NCBI RefSeq assembly: GCF_002937075.1
Contig: NZ_NHSJ01000060.1
Coordinates: 1 to 45,000, forward strand
DNA from: Rhodoblastus sphagnicola
GTDB taxonomy: Bacteria; Pseudomonadota; Alphaproteobacteria; Rhizobiales; Beijerinckiaceae
Direction: 5' to 3'
DNA length: 45,000 bases
Part shown: positions 1 to 8,211 of the stretch, piece by piece
Numbering within the stretch: the stretch's first letter is position 1
Layout of the letters: each line of letters begins with the position of its first letter
Translations under genes and position numbers: made by a program
The notes under the pieces: generated by a model
What the model saw: only the letters and a program-made list of their open reading frames with translations
Told to the model about the DNA's origin: nothing
Database searches by the model: none

Positions 1-2
1 AG

Positions 3-161
3 GATGCCTCACGCATTCGCAAGAACCCGGACATCGCCGCCCGCCTGCGATCTTTCGCGTACAACCTGCTCAGGGCCGCTGGGTGCGACAACATCAAAAA
101 CGCCCGCTGGCGCGCCGCACTCGATCTCAATCTAATCCTCGCTATGCCTCAACTGTATTGA
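3..161 (+). CDS. Transposase, C-terminal fragment (cut by window edge)
   Basis: An open frame enters from the left edge and stops at TGA 159-161, giving 52 residues. The segment beginning DASRIRKNP and the block ARLRSFAYNLLRAAG resemble the extreme C-terminus of DDE transposases of the ISAs1/IS4 type, in which an Arg-rich (R-x-R) segment is followed by a helix ending in FxxNLLR. The frame is intact to its stop, so the element may be complete outside the window. It sits directly beside the polysaccharide export genes, a common insertion place. The family assignment rests on recall of the motif and is moderate. Confidence 0.55.
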   Translation, partial: DASRIRKNPDIAARLRSFAYNLLRAAGCDNIKNARWRAALDLNLILAMPQLY

Positions 162-233
162 GAACTGAACAGCCCTGCCCCAACCCCTCGCCGTGAGGCC
201 TCCAAATCGATTTAGTAAATTCCGTACGCATCT

Positions 234-1508
234 TTAGTGCGCGATTACGGTGGTCGAAGTGGTGGTGGTGATCGGCGTCGGCGTCGTGATCACGGTAGAC
301 GATCCCGTCCCGCGTATGGCGGAACTCAGCGCAAAGCCGTTCGTCGCGTAAATCACGGGATCGTTCACTGTCGCTAGAGTCGTGCGCACGAACGTGAGAA
401 ATTTCGTGGCTTCCACGGAGGTGGCGTTGGCGCAGTAGATGACATCCTTGTTGCGCATGGGGAATTTCTGCGCGAGGAAGTAGCCTGAGGGGTCGCGGAG
501 ATCAATTTTGTAGATCACGGGGATGACGCGATCCTCGAATCTGTCAACGTCCACGCCGAGTTGGCGGGCGGCCTCCCGGGTTTCACCCCGATAAAGGAAC
601 ACGGCGGAGGGATTGGCCTGTGCGTCGTTTAGCCCGCCTTGTTTCGCAAGTGCTTCGGCCAGTGAAAGGCGCCAAGCGTCGAACCTGAACTGCCCCTGGA
701 TCCCGCTGGCTCCGAAGGCGACGAAAGTCTGCGGCTCCTGGTAGACGAAGACGATGTCGTTTGGCAGCAGATAAATATTGTTCGAAGCATCGTCCATGAG
801 CGCGCCCATCGGGATGCTGACCCGGCGGCCGTTGCGCTCGAGCGCGACATTGACGTCGTAGCCCTGGCTCCCCGGTCCGCCCGCGCGGGCGATGCCGTCG
901 AGGATGCTTTCTCCGGAAGGGCTTGCGGGAAACCGGCCGGCCGCGCGAACATCGCCGAGGACGCTGTAAAGCGAAGTCCGCTGTTCGGCGAGCGAGACCA
1001 CGACCTGGGGTTCGAGAGCGCGCGACTTGAGACGCTCGACGATCTCGGTCTGGATCTCGGAAGGAGTCCGCCCTTTGGCCCGTATCGATCCACTGAAGGG
1101 AACGGAAATATTGCCCCGATCGTCGACAGCCTGATTCGGAACCGTGACGAAATTCCCTGCCCGAACGCCCGCGCTCGAAGTGAAGAGCCCGCCTGCGGCG
1201 GCCTCGAATATGGTTATGCTGACGATGTCGCCGACCCCGAAGCGAAAGACCTTGGGTGGTGTATGTCTGGCGAAGGCGGTTGACAGCCTCGGAGTCAGGC
1301 GCCCGAGAACATCGACGGTTGCGGGTGTGACAGGAACGACAGCGTATGCAAGCATCGCCGGGTTCAAGCTGTCCTGGGTTCCTCCGGCGTCCACATCCGA
1401 CGCCTGAGGACCGCTCACAGGCGTGATCGCGCATCCGCCGCAGCAAGACAGCGCGAGAACGCTGGCGCAAAGCATTGCTCGCTTATCTGAAAACAGGCTG
1501 ATCAGCAT
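234..1508 (-). CDS. Polysaccharide export outer-membrane lipoprotein (Wza/BexD type)
   Basis: 424 aa. It forms the outer-membrane export channel for capsule or exopolysaccharide. The N-terminus has a basic-hydrophobic signal followed by a Cys cluster (Cys22, 23 and 26), consistent with a lipoprotein signal, though which Cys is lipidated is unclear. The Poly_export domain begins near residue 90 (FRFGVGDIVSITIFE) and is followed by SLBB-like repeats (SVLGDVRAAGRFP near 180; FVAFGASGIQG near 265). The last 25 residues are a Thr/Ser-rich tail (TTPTPITTTTSTTV), unusual for the family and possibly a linker or surface segment. ATG 1508 is used; ATG 1475 is a possible internal start. The next gene upstream on this strand is the matching Wzc-type partner, about 150 bp away, as in Wza-Wzc loci. 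Confidence 0.88.
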   Translation of the reverse strand: MLISLFSDKRAMLCASVLALSCCGGCAITPVSGPQASDVDAGGTQDSLNPAMLAYAVVPVTPATVDVLGRLTPRLSTAFARHTPPKVFRFGVGDIVSITIFEAAAGGLFTSSAGVRAGNFVTVPNQAVDDRGNISVPFSGSIRAKGRTPSEIQTEIVERLKSRALEPQVVVSLAEQRTSLYSVLGDVRAAGRFPASPSGESILDGIARAGGPGSQGYDVNVALERNGRRVSIPMGALMDDASNNIYLLPNDIVFVYQEPQTFVAFGASGIQGQFRFDAWRLSLAEALAKQGGLNDAQANPSAVFLYRGETREAARQLGVDVDRFEDRVIPVIYKIDLRDPSGYFLAQKFPMRNKDVIYCANATSVEATKFLTFVRTTLATVNDPVIYATNGFALSSAIRGTGSSTVITTPTPITTTTSTTVIAH

Positions 1509-1660
1509 GGCTCTATTCTTAAAATGAAATTCTCACAGAGACTCGCATGAACGAAATGAGTCTTCCAGCAAAGAAATTCAGAAGACGGACTTTAACGCCG
1601 GATGTTGCTGGATTGCCACGAAGTGAGCCCGGATGGCGGGCTCGAAGAAAGACAAGTCAA

Positions 1661-3973
1661 CTAGACTTCCCCAAAGGAGTCATCGGAATGATAACGGGTG
1701 TAATGCCTTATGTCGTAATAGTCCCGGCAGTTTTGATCGTAGTCCGCCATCAGCTCGGTGTCAGCCTTGTTGAGCACAGCGCCGACGATGTTTTCATAGA
1801 CGTTAGGCGCCGAATGAAGGGCCTGCTTTACAACCTCGATCTTCGTTCGTCCCCATTCGATCACGAGAAGATGGCAATCCGTGAACGAGGCTGTCGCGCG
1901 CGCGTCGACCAGAGGTATCAGCGGCGGCATATCGACGATGACAAAATCATAGGACGCGCGCAGCCGTTCGAACAGCCTTCTCGTCGCCTCGGAAGCAAGC
2001 AGTTCGCTGGTATGAAACAGGGGCGCGCGCCGGACCACGGGGAGGAAAGCGAAATTGGTCTTGGGATCCCGCCAGATCGCCTGCTCCAGCGGCGTCCTGC
2101 CGGTAACGACCTCTACGAGGCCGCACGCGGCGTTGGGACTCAGCCGGGCGGAAAGCGACGGACGCTTGAGATCGCAGTCGACGATGATGACGCGCTGGCC
2201 GGAATGCGCGATGAGCCGCGCGAGAGAAGCCGCGATCGTCGTCTTGCCCTCGTCCGGCAGCGACGAGGTGATGCCGATGATTTTGTTAAGAGACTTGCTC
2301 GGGTTCAGGTCGATTCCGATCTTGGCGTACCTGATGGCTTCCGCGAAGCGTGACATGGGCATGCCGACGACGATGGAATCCACGGAGTGCGGCGTGGGCA
2401 CCGCGCGGGTGGGATGACTGTCCGACTCCGCCGCTTCTTCGCGCGGCCCGGAGGTCGCATGCGCCGGCATGCGCGGCACGACCGAAAAACACGGAAGTCG
2501 CAGGCAGGTTTCGACTTGCGCCGGCGTCCGGAAGGTCCGGTCCATCATGTCCCTCAACAGACCGATCGCGGCGCCAAGCGCCAGGCCGCCGAACGCGCCG
2601 ACCAACAGGATGAGTTTCGACTTTGGCTTGCTTTTGCTCGCCGGCGGCAGCGCCGGATCGACCACGCGGGCTTCCAATATTGGAAATGACTCCTGCTGGA
2701 CCGCGGCCATGTAGCGCTGCTGGAAAGTTTCATAGAGAGACCGATAGGTCTTCGCGTCGCTCTCCATTTTCCGCAGGGTGATCTCCGCGGGACTGTTGAC
2801 ATGGGTAGTCGAAACGACGTTGTTGAGCTGCTTTTCGAGCTCCTGCTGCCGCTTCTTGGCCAATTCGTAATCGCTCCGGCTTGTCTCGGCCAGACGGCGC
2901 ACTTCATCGTTGATTGACTTGCGGATGTTGCGCATTTGTATGCGCAACTCTGAAATGGCCGCGTGAGTCTCGCCGTAGCGGGGAACCCATTCGCTCTCTC
3001 GCCTCTGCAACTCCAGATATTGGGAGCGAAGGGTGTTGATGATTGGATTGGCGAGGGCGTCCGACGCGGCGACGCCCAACGAATCCAAGTTCTCCGCATT
3101 GGATAGCGATACGGACTCGTACTGGTTCAGGCGGGCAAGTTTGTCTGCGGTTTGCGCGCGCGCTTCCATCAGGCGCGCATTGAATTCCGCGATCTGCTGC
3201 TCGTCGATCGACTTTCCGCCGCTTGAAACGATTTTGTGCTGCATCTTGTATGCGTCGACCGCCTGTTCGGCCGCTCCGGCTTGCTCTCCCAGTTCGCGCA
3301 GCCTGTCCTGAAGCCAGGCGATCGCGCGGTGGTTGGCCTCGAGCTTGGAGTTCAGCTGATCGTTGATGTACGCGGCCGCCACCGCATTGGCGATCTCGGC
3401 TGCGCGCGACGGGCTGCTTGAAGAAAAACTGACTTCGAGGATGTTGCTGAATCCGGCGCGGTGCGCGTCCACCCGGCCATCGAACGCGCCAATCAGAAAC
3501 TCGGTCGATTCTGTGGCGCCAGCCTCGGTCTTCGCCGGATCCGGGGGCGAGAAATACTTGAGAAGCGTCCGCAGGTGCGACGCCAAAGCCGATTCGGCGC
3601 CGACGAAATCGGGATCTGCGGCGAGATTCAGCTCCTTGATGACGGCGATCGCGATCGCCGATGATTTCAACACTTGTATCTGCGTCTCGATTTCGGTGGG
3701 CGTGAGAACGGGATCTGCGAGAACGAATTCTTCCTTGACGAATTGCGCCTTCGAATTTTTCAACAGGATTTGCGCCTGCGCGGTGTAGGTCGGCGGCGTG
3801 AACCACAGATAGGCGCCGGCCAATGTCAGCGCGATGGCGACCGACGCGAGCATGAGCTTGTACTGGCGTCGCAAGAGTCCAAGCACGAAATTCACGATTT
3901 CGCCGATCCCGCCCTCGCCGGCGGCGTCGGCGGGTTGAAGTCGAGCCGCTCGCGGCAGATCGCTCTGAAGCAT
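1661..3973 (-). CDS. Polysaccharide co-polymerase with tyrosine autokinase domain (Wzc/ExoP type)
   Basis: About 770 aa inner-membrane protein controlling polymer length and export. In order: a Wzz domain with a first membrane segment (KLMLASVAIALTLAGAYL), a long periplasmic coiled-coil region, a GNVR-like segment (YRSLYETFQQRYMAAVQQES) ending in P-rich ALPPASKSKPKSK, a second membrane helix, and a cytoplasmic BY-kinase. Kinase motifs are visible: Walker A SSLPDEGKTT, Walker A' VIIVDCDLKRPSLS and Walker B FVIVDMPP. The C-terminal tail carries a Tyr cluster (YDQNCRDYYDIRHYTRYHS), the usual autophosphorylation target. Start ATG 3973 is preceded by GGAGAGG at good spacing; ATG 3985, ATG 3997 and GTG 4000 are in-frame alternatives. 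It pairs with the Wza-type gene downstream. Confidence 0.9.
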   Translation of the reverse strand: MLQSDLPRAARLQPADAAGEGGIGEIVNFVLGLLRRQYKLMLASVAIALTLAGAYLWFTPPTYTAQAQILLKNSKAQFVKEEFVLADPVLTPTEIETQIQVLKSSAIAIAVIKELNLAADPDFVGAESALASHLRTLLKYFSPPDPAKTEAGATESTEFLIGAFDGRVDAHRAGFSNILEVSFSSSSPSRAAEIANAVAAAYINDQLNSKLEANHRAIAWLQDRLRELGEQAGAAEQAVDAYKMQHKIVSSGGKSIDEQQIAEFNARLMEARAQTADKLARLNQYESVSLSNAENLDSLGVAASDALANPIINTLRSQYLELQRRESEWVPRYGETHAAISELRIQMRNIRKSINDEVRRLAETSRSDYELAKKRQQELEKQLNNVVSTTHVNSPAEITLRKMESDAKTYRSLYETFQQRYMAAVQQESFPILEARVVDPALPPASKSKPKSKLILLVGAFGGLALGAAIGLLRDMMDRTFRTPAQVETCLRLPCFSVVPRMPAHATSGPREEAAESDSHPTRAVPTPHSVDSIVVGMPMSRFAEAIRYAKIGIDLNPSKSLNKIIGITSSLPDEGKTTIAASLARLIAHSGQRVIIVDCDLKRPSLSARLSPNAACGLVEVVTGRTPLEQAIWRDPKTNFAFLPVVRRAPLFHTSELLASEATRRLFERLRASYDFVIVDMPPLIPLVDARATASFTDCHLLVIEWGRTKIEVVKQALHSAPNVYENIVGAVLNKADTELMADYDQNCRDYYDIRHYTRYHSDDSFGEV

Positions 3974-3997
3974 CCGACGCCTCTCCATAGTTCTCAT

Positions 3998-4296
3998 CAC
4001 CCGGCGTTGCGGGAGGTCCGCCTGGACGCCGCTTCGCGCATGATGTTACCGGCGATATTTAAATCATTATATCGATTTGAATCCAGCTGTCCAACTCAAA
4101 TATGAACGCTTTCATAATGGCGCGCAGACCGAGAAGATGATCTAATAACCTTATGCAAATCAACATAAACGGCCTTCGGTCGGACGTTATGGAAAGTGTG
4201 GTTGCCGGCGGCTTGTTAATGTGATTAATTGATAATATGATTTAATATGATAACGCCGAGCTTGCTGGCTGTTCCTGCGTCGGAGGGGAGTCCGTC
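3998..4296. other. AT-rich divergent intergenic region
   Basis: About 300 bp between the Wzc-type gene (minus) and the plus-strand series. It is much more AT-rich than its surroundings, with a short direct repeat of AATATGA at 4234 and 4244. It probably holds promoters for both directions. I could not identify a specific operator or a convincing -35/-10 pair. Confidence 0.4.
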
Positions 4297-4416
4297 ATGT
4301 TCAGGGAAAACGCGATCGAAGTGCGTTTCGGCGCCAGAATCGACGCTATGACCGAGGTGGACCAACGCGCCGAAAGGCGGCGACGGCGTTCATCGCCGGG
4401 CCGGCGATGCCGTTAA
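4297..4416 (+). CDS. Possible 39-aa small protein or leader peptide
   Basis: ATG 4297 is preceded by GGAGGGG at 8-nt spacing, a strong ribosome-binding site, and the frame stops at TAA 4414-4416. The predicted product begins MFRENAIEVRFGARID and ends in an Arg-rich stretch (AERRRRRSS). No family is recognised. It lies 88 bp before the 400-aa gene and could be a translated leader. The evidence is only the Shine-Dalgarno sequence and the position, so it may be spurious. Confidence 0.3.
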   Translation: MFRENAIEVRFGARIDAMTEVDQRAERRRRRSSPGRRCR

Positions 4417-4504
4417 GGTCGACGCTCCAGCCAGGCGGGAACTCCGGCGGGATGAAATTTCGCTCCGCGATCTCGCGAAGGCTGACCCATCAACGGAGCG
4501 CGCG

Positions 4505-5707
4505 ATGAACATAAAGTCCGACGAATTTACGCAGCCGGAGCGCGGGACGGAAACCCGCGAGGCGCGCAACAATTCCCGCCTGGTGGACTACGCCCTGCGC
4601 GGCCTTGACGCCTGCTGGCTTCCCGAACAGGGGTGCTGGTCGCACATCCACCATCTCGACGGGCGCAGCCCGCCCAACGAATCCGTTCCGCACAGCGACG
4701 TGTTTTACACGCTCAACGTGTTGCTCGGCATGTCGCGCGTCGCCAATCTCCCTGACAGTCTCGACTTGTCCGCGATCTACGAGCGAAACGCCCGGCGACT
4801 GCCCCACCTGCCTGTTCGCAAATATGCATATGGCATGGCGCTGTGGGCGGCGGCGGAACTCGGCTTCGACATTCCCGAAGAGGTTGCGCGCGAGGTCCAC
4901 GGCATCCTGACGGACGAGGCGGCCTGGCGCGCGTTCCATGCCCAGGACCTCGGCATGCTGCTCACGGGAGTCGCGGCCCAGGTCCGTGCGGGTCATGCGG
5001 AGTGGGGATCATTCGCGGCGTCGCTGTTTCGATACCTGAAGGAGGATTTCCGCAGCGATTCAGGCCTGTTCCACGACACGCCGGGCGGGCTGCGGCGTCG
5101 CTTCGCTTCGTTCGCCACACAAGTCTACCTGTCGATCGCCTGCTTCCAGCATGGAGAACTCGCAGGCGATCCGGAGGCGATCGCGCTGGGCGTCGCTTGC
5201 GTCAAGAAATTGATCGCGCTGCAGGGGCCGCAGGGCGAGTGGCCATGGTTCTTCGACGCGGCGACGGGTCGTGTGCTCGATTTCTACGAAGTCTATTCCG
5301 TCCACCAGTACGGCATGGCGCCGGCGCTGCTGGAATGGGCGGAGCGCCACGATGTCGCCGGCGCTACCGAGGCGCTGGTCCGCGGCTTCAGATGGGTGCT
5401 CGGCGACAACCAACTCGGGTGTTCGATGCTCACGCCGGATGGCTTGACCATACGGTCGCAGATCCGCGAGGGCGAACGCGAGACCAAGGCGCCGCGCATG
5501 CTGCGCGCGGTCGCGAATATGGCGCTTGGACGCTCGTCGCGTCTGATCGACAGCAGCGGCGTCGCGCTGCGCCTCGAATGCCGCAGCTATGAACTCGGCT
5601 GGATCTTGTGGTCATTCGGACGCCGCGCCGACCTGCCGCAACTCACGGATCACGCCGCGTTCAAAGCGCCGCAAGCGCGCGCCGGCCATCATGATCCACA
5701 GCGCTAG
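4505..5707 (+). CDS. Unrecognised 400-aa protein, probably all-alpha toroid
   Basis: I do not recognise a named family. The sequence has no signal peptide or membrane helix and reads as repeated amphipathic helix pairs with conserved aromatic/His patches (SHIHHLDGRSPPNESVPHSD near 48-65; GPQGEWPWFFDAATGRV near 240; VYSVHQYGMAPALLEW near 263). Such patterns occur in (alpha/alpha)6-barrel sugar-acting enzymes and in prenyltransferase-like folds. The position, first in the plus-strand polysaccharide series and 11 bp before a methyltransferase, suggests a cytoplasmic role in glycan or precursor processing. ATG 4505 follows a GGAG. Catalytic residues cannot be assigned from sequence alone. Confidence 0.75.
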   Translation: MNIKSDEFTQPERGTETREARNNSRLVDYALRGLDACWLPEQGCWSHIHHLDGRSPPNESVPHSDVFYTLNVLLGMSRVANLPDSLDLSAIYERNARRLPHLPVRKYAYGMALWAAAELGFDIPEEVAREVHGILTDEAAWRAFHAQDLGMLLTGVAAQVRAGHAEWGSFAASLFRYLKEDFRSDSGLFHDTPGGLRRRFASFATQVYLSIACFQHGELAGDPEAIALGVACVKKLIALQGPQGEWPWFFDAATGRVLDFYEVYSVHQYGMAPALLEWAERHDVAGATEALVRGFRWVLGDNQLGCSMLTPDGLTIRSQIREGERETKAPRMLRAVANMALGRSSRLIDSSGVALRLECRSYELGWILWSFGRRADLPQLTDHAAFKAPQARAGHHDPQR

Positions 5708-5718
5708 AGGAGATCGAG

Positions 5719-6519
5719 ATGACGAATATCAAGAAGACGCTCGGCTCCTTGATTCCCTATCCCGCCATCCTCGCCGGCCGGAAGGTGTTCCATTACGGGC
5801 GGCGGCGTTGCCTGGTCTGCGCGTCGCACTACAGGTCGCGTCTCGACAGTGGCTATGGCTTTCCTGTCCTCGAGCAATTGCACGTTGCCGGCGGATTGAT
5901 GCGCCGGGCCGACGTCTGCCCGATCTGCCATTCCGGTTCGCGCGAGCGGCTGATTTGGTTCTATCTCACCAAGGAATGGAAACTGTCGGACGACGCCCGG
6001 GGCCGGTTGCGCGTGGCGCATTTCGCGCCCGAGAAGGGGCTGTCCCAGCGCTTGCAGCAACAGTTCCCGGACACCTACCGAGCCTATGATTTCGCCCCGC
6101 AGCGGTACCGACACCTGCGCAACGTCGAATTCCAGGACATTCAGCAACTCTCGCTTGCGAGCGCCTCCGTGGACCTGTTGATCTGCAACCACGTTTTGGA
6201 GCACGTGTTTGATCTCTCTGCGGCCCTGCATGAGGTGCGCCGGGTCCTGTCGGCCAACGGACGGGCGATCATGCAGACGCCAATCGCCCTCAAGCTGGAT
6301 CAGATGCGTGACGGCGGGCAGCGTGCAAGCCCGGCCGAACGAATCGCGCTTTTCGGCCAGCATGACCACGTCCGGCTGTTTACCAGGCAGGGCTACATCG
6401 ATGCGTTAAACGCCGCCGGGCTTTCCGTCACGGCCTACGAACCGTTTCAGGAGCGTAGCGAGGAAGCGACCGCCTGGGAGCTCGACCCGTTCGAGACGTT
6501 GTTCGTCATAAGCATCTAG
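5719..6519 (+). CDS. SAM-dependent methyltransferase with N-terminal Cys pairs
   Basis: 266 aa. The N-terminal third contains CLVC (about 32-35) and CPIC (about 72-75), spaced like a small zinc-binding module. The class I methyltransferase half has a glycine-poor motif I region (RVAHFAPEKGLSQRL), an acidic post-I segment (YRAYDFAPQRY), motif IV DLLICNHVLEHV, and the LHEVRRVLSANGRAIMQTP block typical of Methyltransf_11/23 enzymes. A strong AGAGGAG precedes the start, and the gap to the upstream gene is only 11 bp, so they are probably cotranscribed. The substrate is most likely a sugar or lipid-linked glycan intermediate, inferred from context. The CxxC-containing N-terminus is also common in methyltransferases of O-antigen loci. 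Confidence 0.8.
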   Translation: MTNIKKTLGSLIPYPAILAGRKVFHYGRRRCLVCASHYRSRLDSGYGFPVLEQLHVAGGLMRRADVCPICHSGSRERLIWFYLTKEWKLSDDARGRLRVAHFAPEKGLSQRLQQQFPDTYRAYDFAPQRYRHLRNVEFQDIQQLSLASASVDLLICNHVLEHVFDLSAALHEVRRVLSANGRAIMQTPIALKLDQMRDGGQRASPAERIALFGQHDHVRLFTRQGYIDALNAAGLSVTAYEPFQERSEEATAWELDPFETLFVISI

Positions 6520-6581
6520 ATGCGTGAATATTTGTTTCACTGGTGGCGCACAGCCAATCAGAAATGTAATGCGAGCTGTTC

Positions 6582-7529
6582 ATGAGCGCGTCTGCCTCCG
6601 CTGATATATCTCCTGATCTCAGCGTCTTTATCGTTGCGTACAATTCCTGGCATCACGTCGATACATGTTTGTATTCGTTGCAGAAATATTGCACGCGTGA
6701 CGATATCGAGATCATTCTCGTTGACAACGGGCAGGATGGCTCCGGCGAGCGGGCGGCGGCGAATTATCCGAAGGTTAAAGTGCTGCCGCCCATCGGCAAT
6801 GTTGGTTTCGGCGCAGGCAACAATTACGCATTTCGACATTCGAAGGGTGAGTATATCTTGTTGCTCAATCCCGACACGGAGATATGCGACAACTCGATCC
6901 TTGTGCTGTTGAACTTTCTCAAACAGGTCTCGGGTGACGTGATCGTCGGCGGTCGGACCACGTTCAACGACCGGCTCGACAACGGGAACCAACTGCGCTT
7001 GCCGAGTATAGCGGTCTTGTTCAAGGAAATGCTCGGCGCGTCGAAGACCCATCTGAAGATCGCCAAGCGGCCCGGCCAGACTGAGCCCTATCGCGTTGAG
7101 GTCGTCTCCGGCGCCTTTCTGATGACGCGGCGGACGACATGGAAAAAGCTCGGAGGGTTCGACGAAGGCTTTTTTCTGTATTTCGAGGAAGTTGATCTTT
7201 GCAAGCGGTTGGCGGCGGTTGGCGGCGCAGCCTGGGTCAAGCCCGATTGCATGGTGCGGCACGATGTCGGGTCGGGCGAGAAGGTTGGCGAAACCCGCAT
7301 CATGCTCCAGTTGGCCGGTGAAATGCATTATATCCGCAAGCACTTCCCGCGCGGCCGCGCGGCCGTGGCCTTCGTTTTCGTCTATTTGACCGTCCTTCGT
7401 CGCTTCCTCAAATACGCGCTGTTGAGCGCGGTTGATCGCGGGTGTCACGCGGGGCGGCGCGCGTTCGCCAAGGCCTTGACGAACCCTTCCGCATGGCGTT
7501 TCGGCTATGCGCTGAAGGAGCGGGATTAA
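6582..7529 (+). CDS. Family 2 glycosyltransferase (rhamnosyltransferase-like)
   Basis: 315 aa, GT-A fold. The nucleotide-binding start is SVFIVAYNSWHHVDTCLYSL (about 12-31), followed by IILVDNGQDGSGE. The metal-binding region is GEYILLLNPDTEI, and the acceptor/catalytic block is GGFDEGFFLYFEEVDLCKRL, matching the WbbL/GumH-like rhamnosyltransferase pattern. A hydrophobic segment near residue 260 (AVAFVFVYLTVLRRFLKYALL) may be a membrane-associating helix. It transfers a sugar to a lipid-linked oligosaccharide at the cytoplasmic face of the inner membrane. It is 62 bp after the methyltransferase. Donor and acceptor cannot be told from sequence. Confidence 0.9.
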   Translation: MSASASADISPDLSVFIVAYNSWHHVDTCLYSLQKYCTRDDIEIILVDNGQDGSGERAAANYPKVKVLPPIGNVGFGAGNNYAFRHSKGEYILLLNPDTEICDNSILVLLNFLKQVSGDVIVGGRTTFNDRLDNGNQLRLPSIAVLFKEMLGASKTHLKIAKRPGQTEPYRVEVVSGAFLMTRRTTWKKLGGFDEGFFLYFEEVDLCKRLAAVGGAAWVKPDCMVRHDVGSGEKVGETRIMLQLAGEMHYIRKHFPRGRAAVAFVFVYLTVLRRFLKYALLSAVDRGCHAGRRAFAKALTNPSAWRFGYALKERD

Positions 7530-7935
7530 TCGACCAGGCTCGATTTAACATTGAATAAAAATTAATCGCGACAAAGCGTTCGCTCATGATGCGACTCGCG
7601 CTTGAACAATCCCGCCGGCCCGGCTAGCGCTCAGCTAATACATTGCTTAAAAAGATATTTCTCCGAAGATCGCTCGATCCGTGATTGCCGCGGAATAACC
7701 GTGCGAACTTTTTATTGGATTTGATTGTAAATTTTATTGGATTTGATTGTGAAGCGGTATTTAATGTAAAACAAAGCGCAGGCGGCGCCGCAGTCCCGTG
7801 GGGTCGATTCCGTCACCTCGGGCAAGGCCGCCGGCCAGACGACCGCCGACGATCAGATGAAGGTTCCTCAAGAAGCGAGCTGCGATTGGCGTGTTCGGCG
7901 ATCAAAATGGCTAATCGAGACCGTGGAGACTCGTT
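7530..7935 (+). other. Intergenic gap before the carrier-protein cassette
   Basis: About 400 bp of lower GC content without a convincing gene. It contains the tandem 19-nt repeat described separately and presumably the promoter of the acyl carrier protein operon. A 255-nt open frame from 7685 has poor codon bias and no ribosome-binding site, so I do not call it a gene. Confidence 0.45.
7710..7750 (+). repeat. Two-copy direct repeat, period 22 bp
   Basis: TTTTATTGGATTTGATTGT occurs exactly at 7710-7728 and again at 7732-7750, separated by AAA. The period of 22 bp is two helical turns, so both copies would face the same side of the DNA. It lies about 190 bp upstream of the acyl carrier protein start and could be a regulator-binding array. 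It could also be a simple slippage duplication. Confidence 0.7.
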
Positions 7936-8211
7936 ATGAATCAGATTTCAAAGATTGAAATAGACGACACGTCAATTCGCGAGCCGATTCGCAACTTTCT
8001 GCTCGATAATTTCCTGCTCGGATCAGGGGCGGAGCTGGAGGATGACACTCCGCTGATGGAGGCTGGAATATTGGATTCGACGGGCGTCGTCGAATTGGTC
8101 TCTTTTATTGAGGATACATTCGAAATTATGATCAGCGATCATGAAATAACCGCTGATAATTTCAACTCCATTTCGAAGATGGCGAATTTCGTGTGGAATA
8201 TTTCGAAATGA
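7936..8211 (+). CDS. Acyl carrier protein
   Basis: 91 aa, acidic. The phosphopantetheine attachment motif is GILDSTGVVELV with Ser at about residue 51, preceded by the typical DDTPLMEAG helix 1-2 loop. The DST in place of the DSL of fatty-acid-synthesis ACPs is common in dedicated carrier proteins that accept amino or hydroxy acids. The stop codon overlaps the start of the next gene (ATGA), so the carrier and its ligase are translationally coupled. It probably carries the acid activated by the neighbouring AMP-forming ligase as a thioester. Confidence 0.92.
   Translation: MNQISKIEIDDTSIREPIRNFLLDNFLLGSGAELEDDTPLMEAGILDSTGVVELVSFIEDTFEIMISDHEITADNFNSISKMANFVWNISK

Noticed and set aside
1547-2353. 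Plus-strand frame opposite the end of the Wzc-type gene
   Set aside because: Antisense to a clear tyrosine-kinase domain, with no protein-like motif.
7710-7750. CRISPR array
   Set aside because: Only two copies with a 3-nt gap, no spacers and no cas genes.
7685-7939. 84-residue frame before the ACP
   Set aside because: No ribosome-binding site, low codon bias, runs across the tandem repeat, and no recognisable domain.
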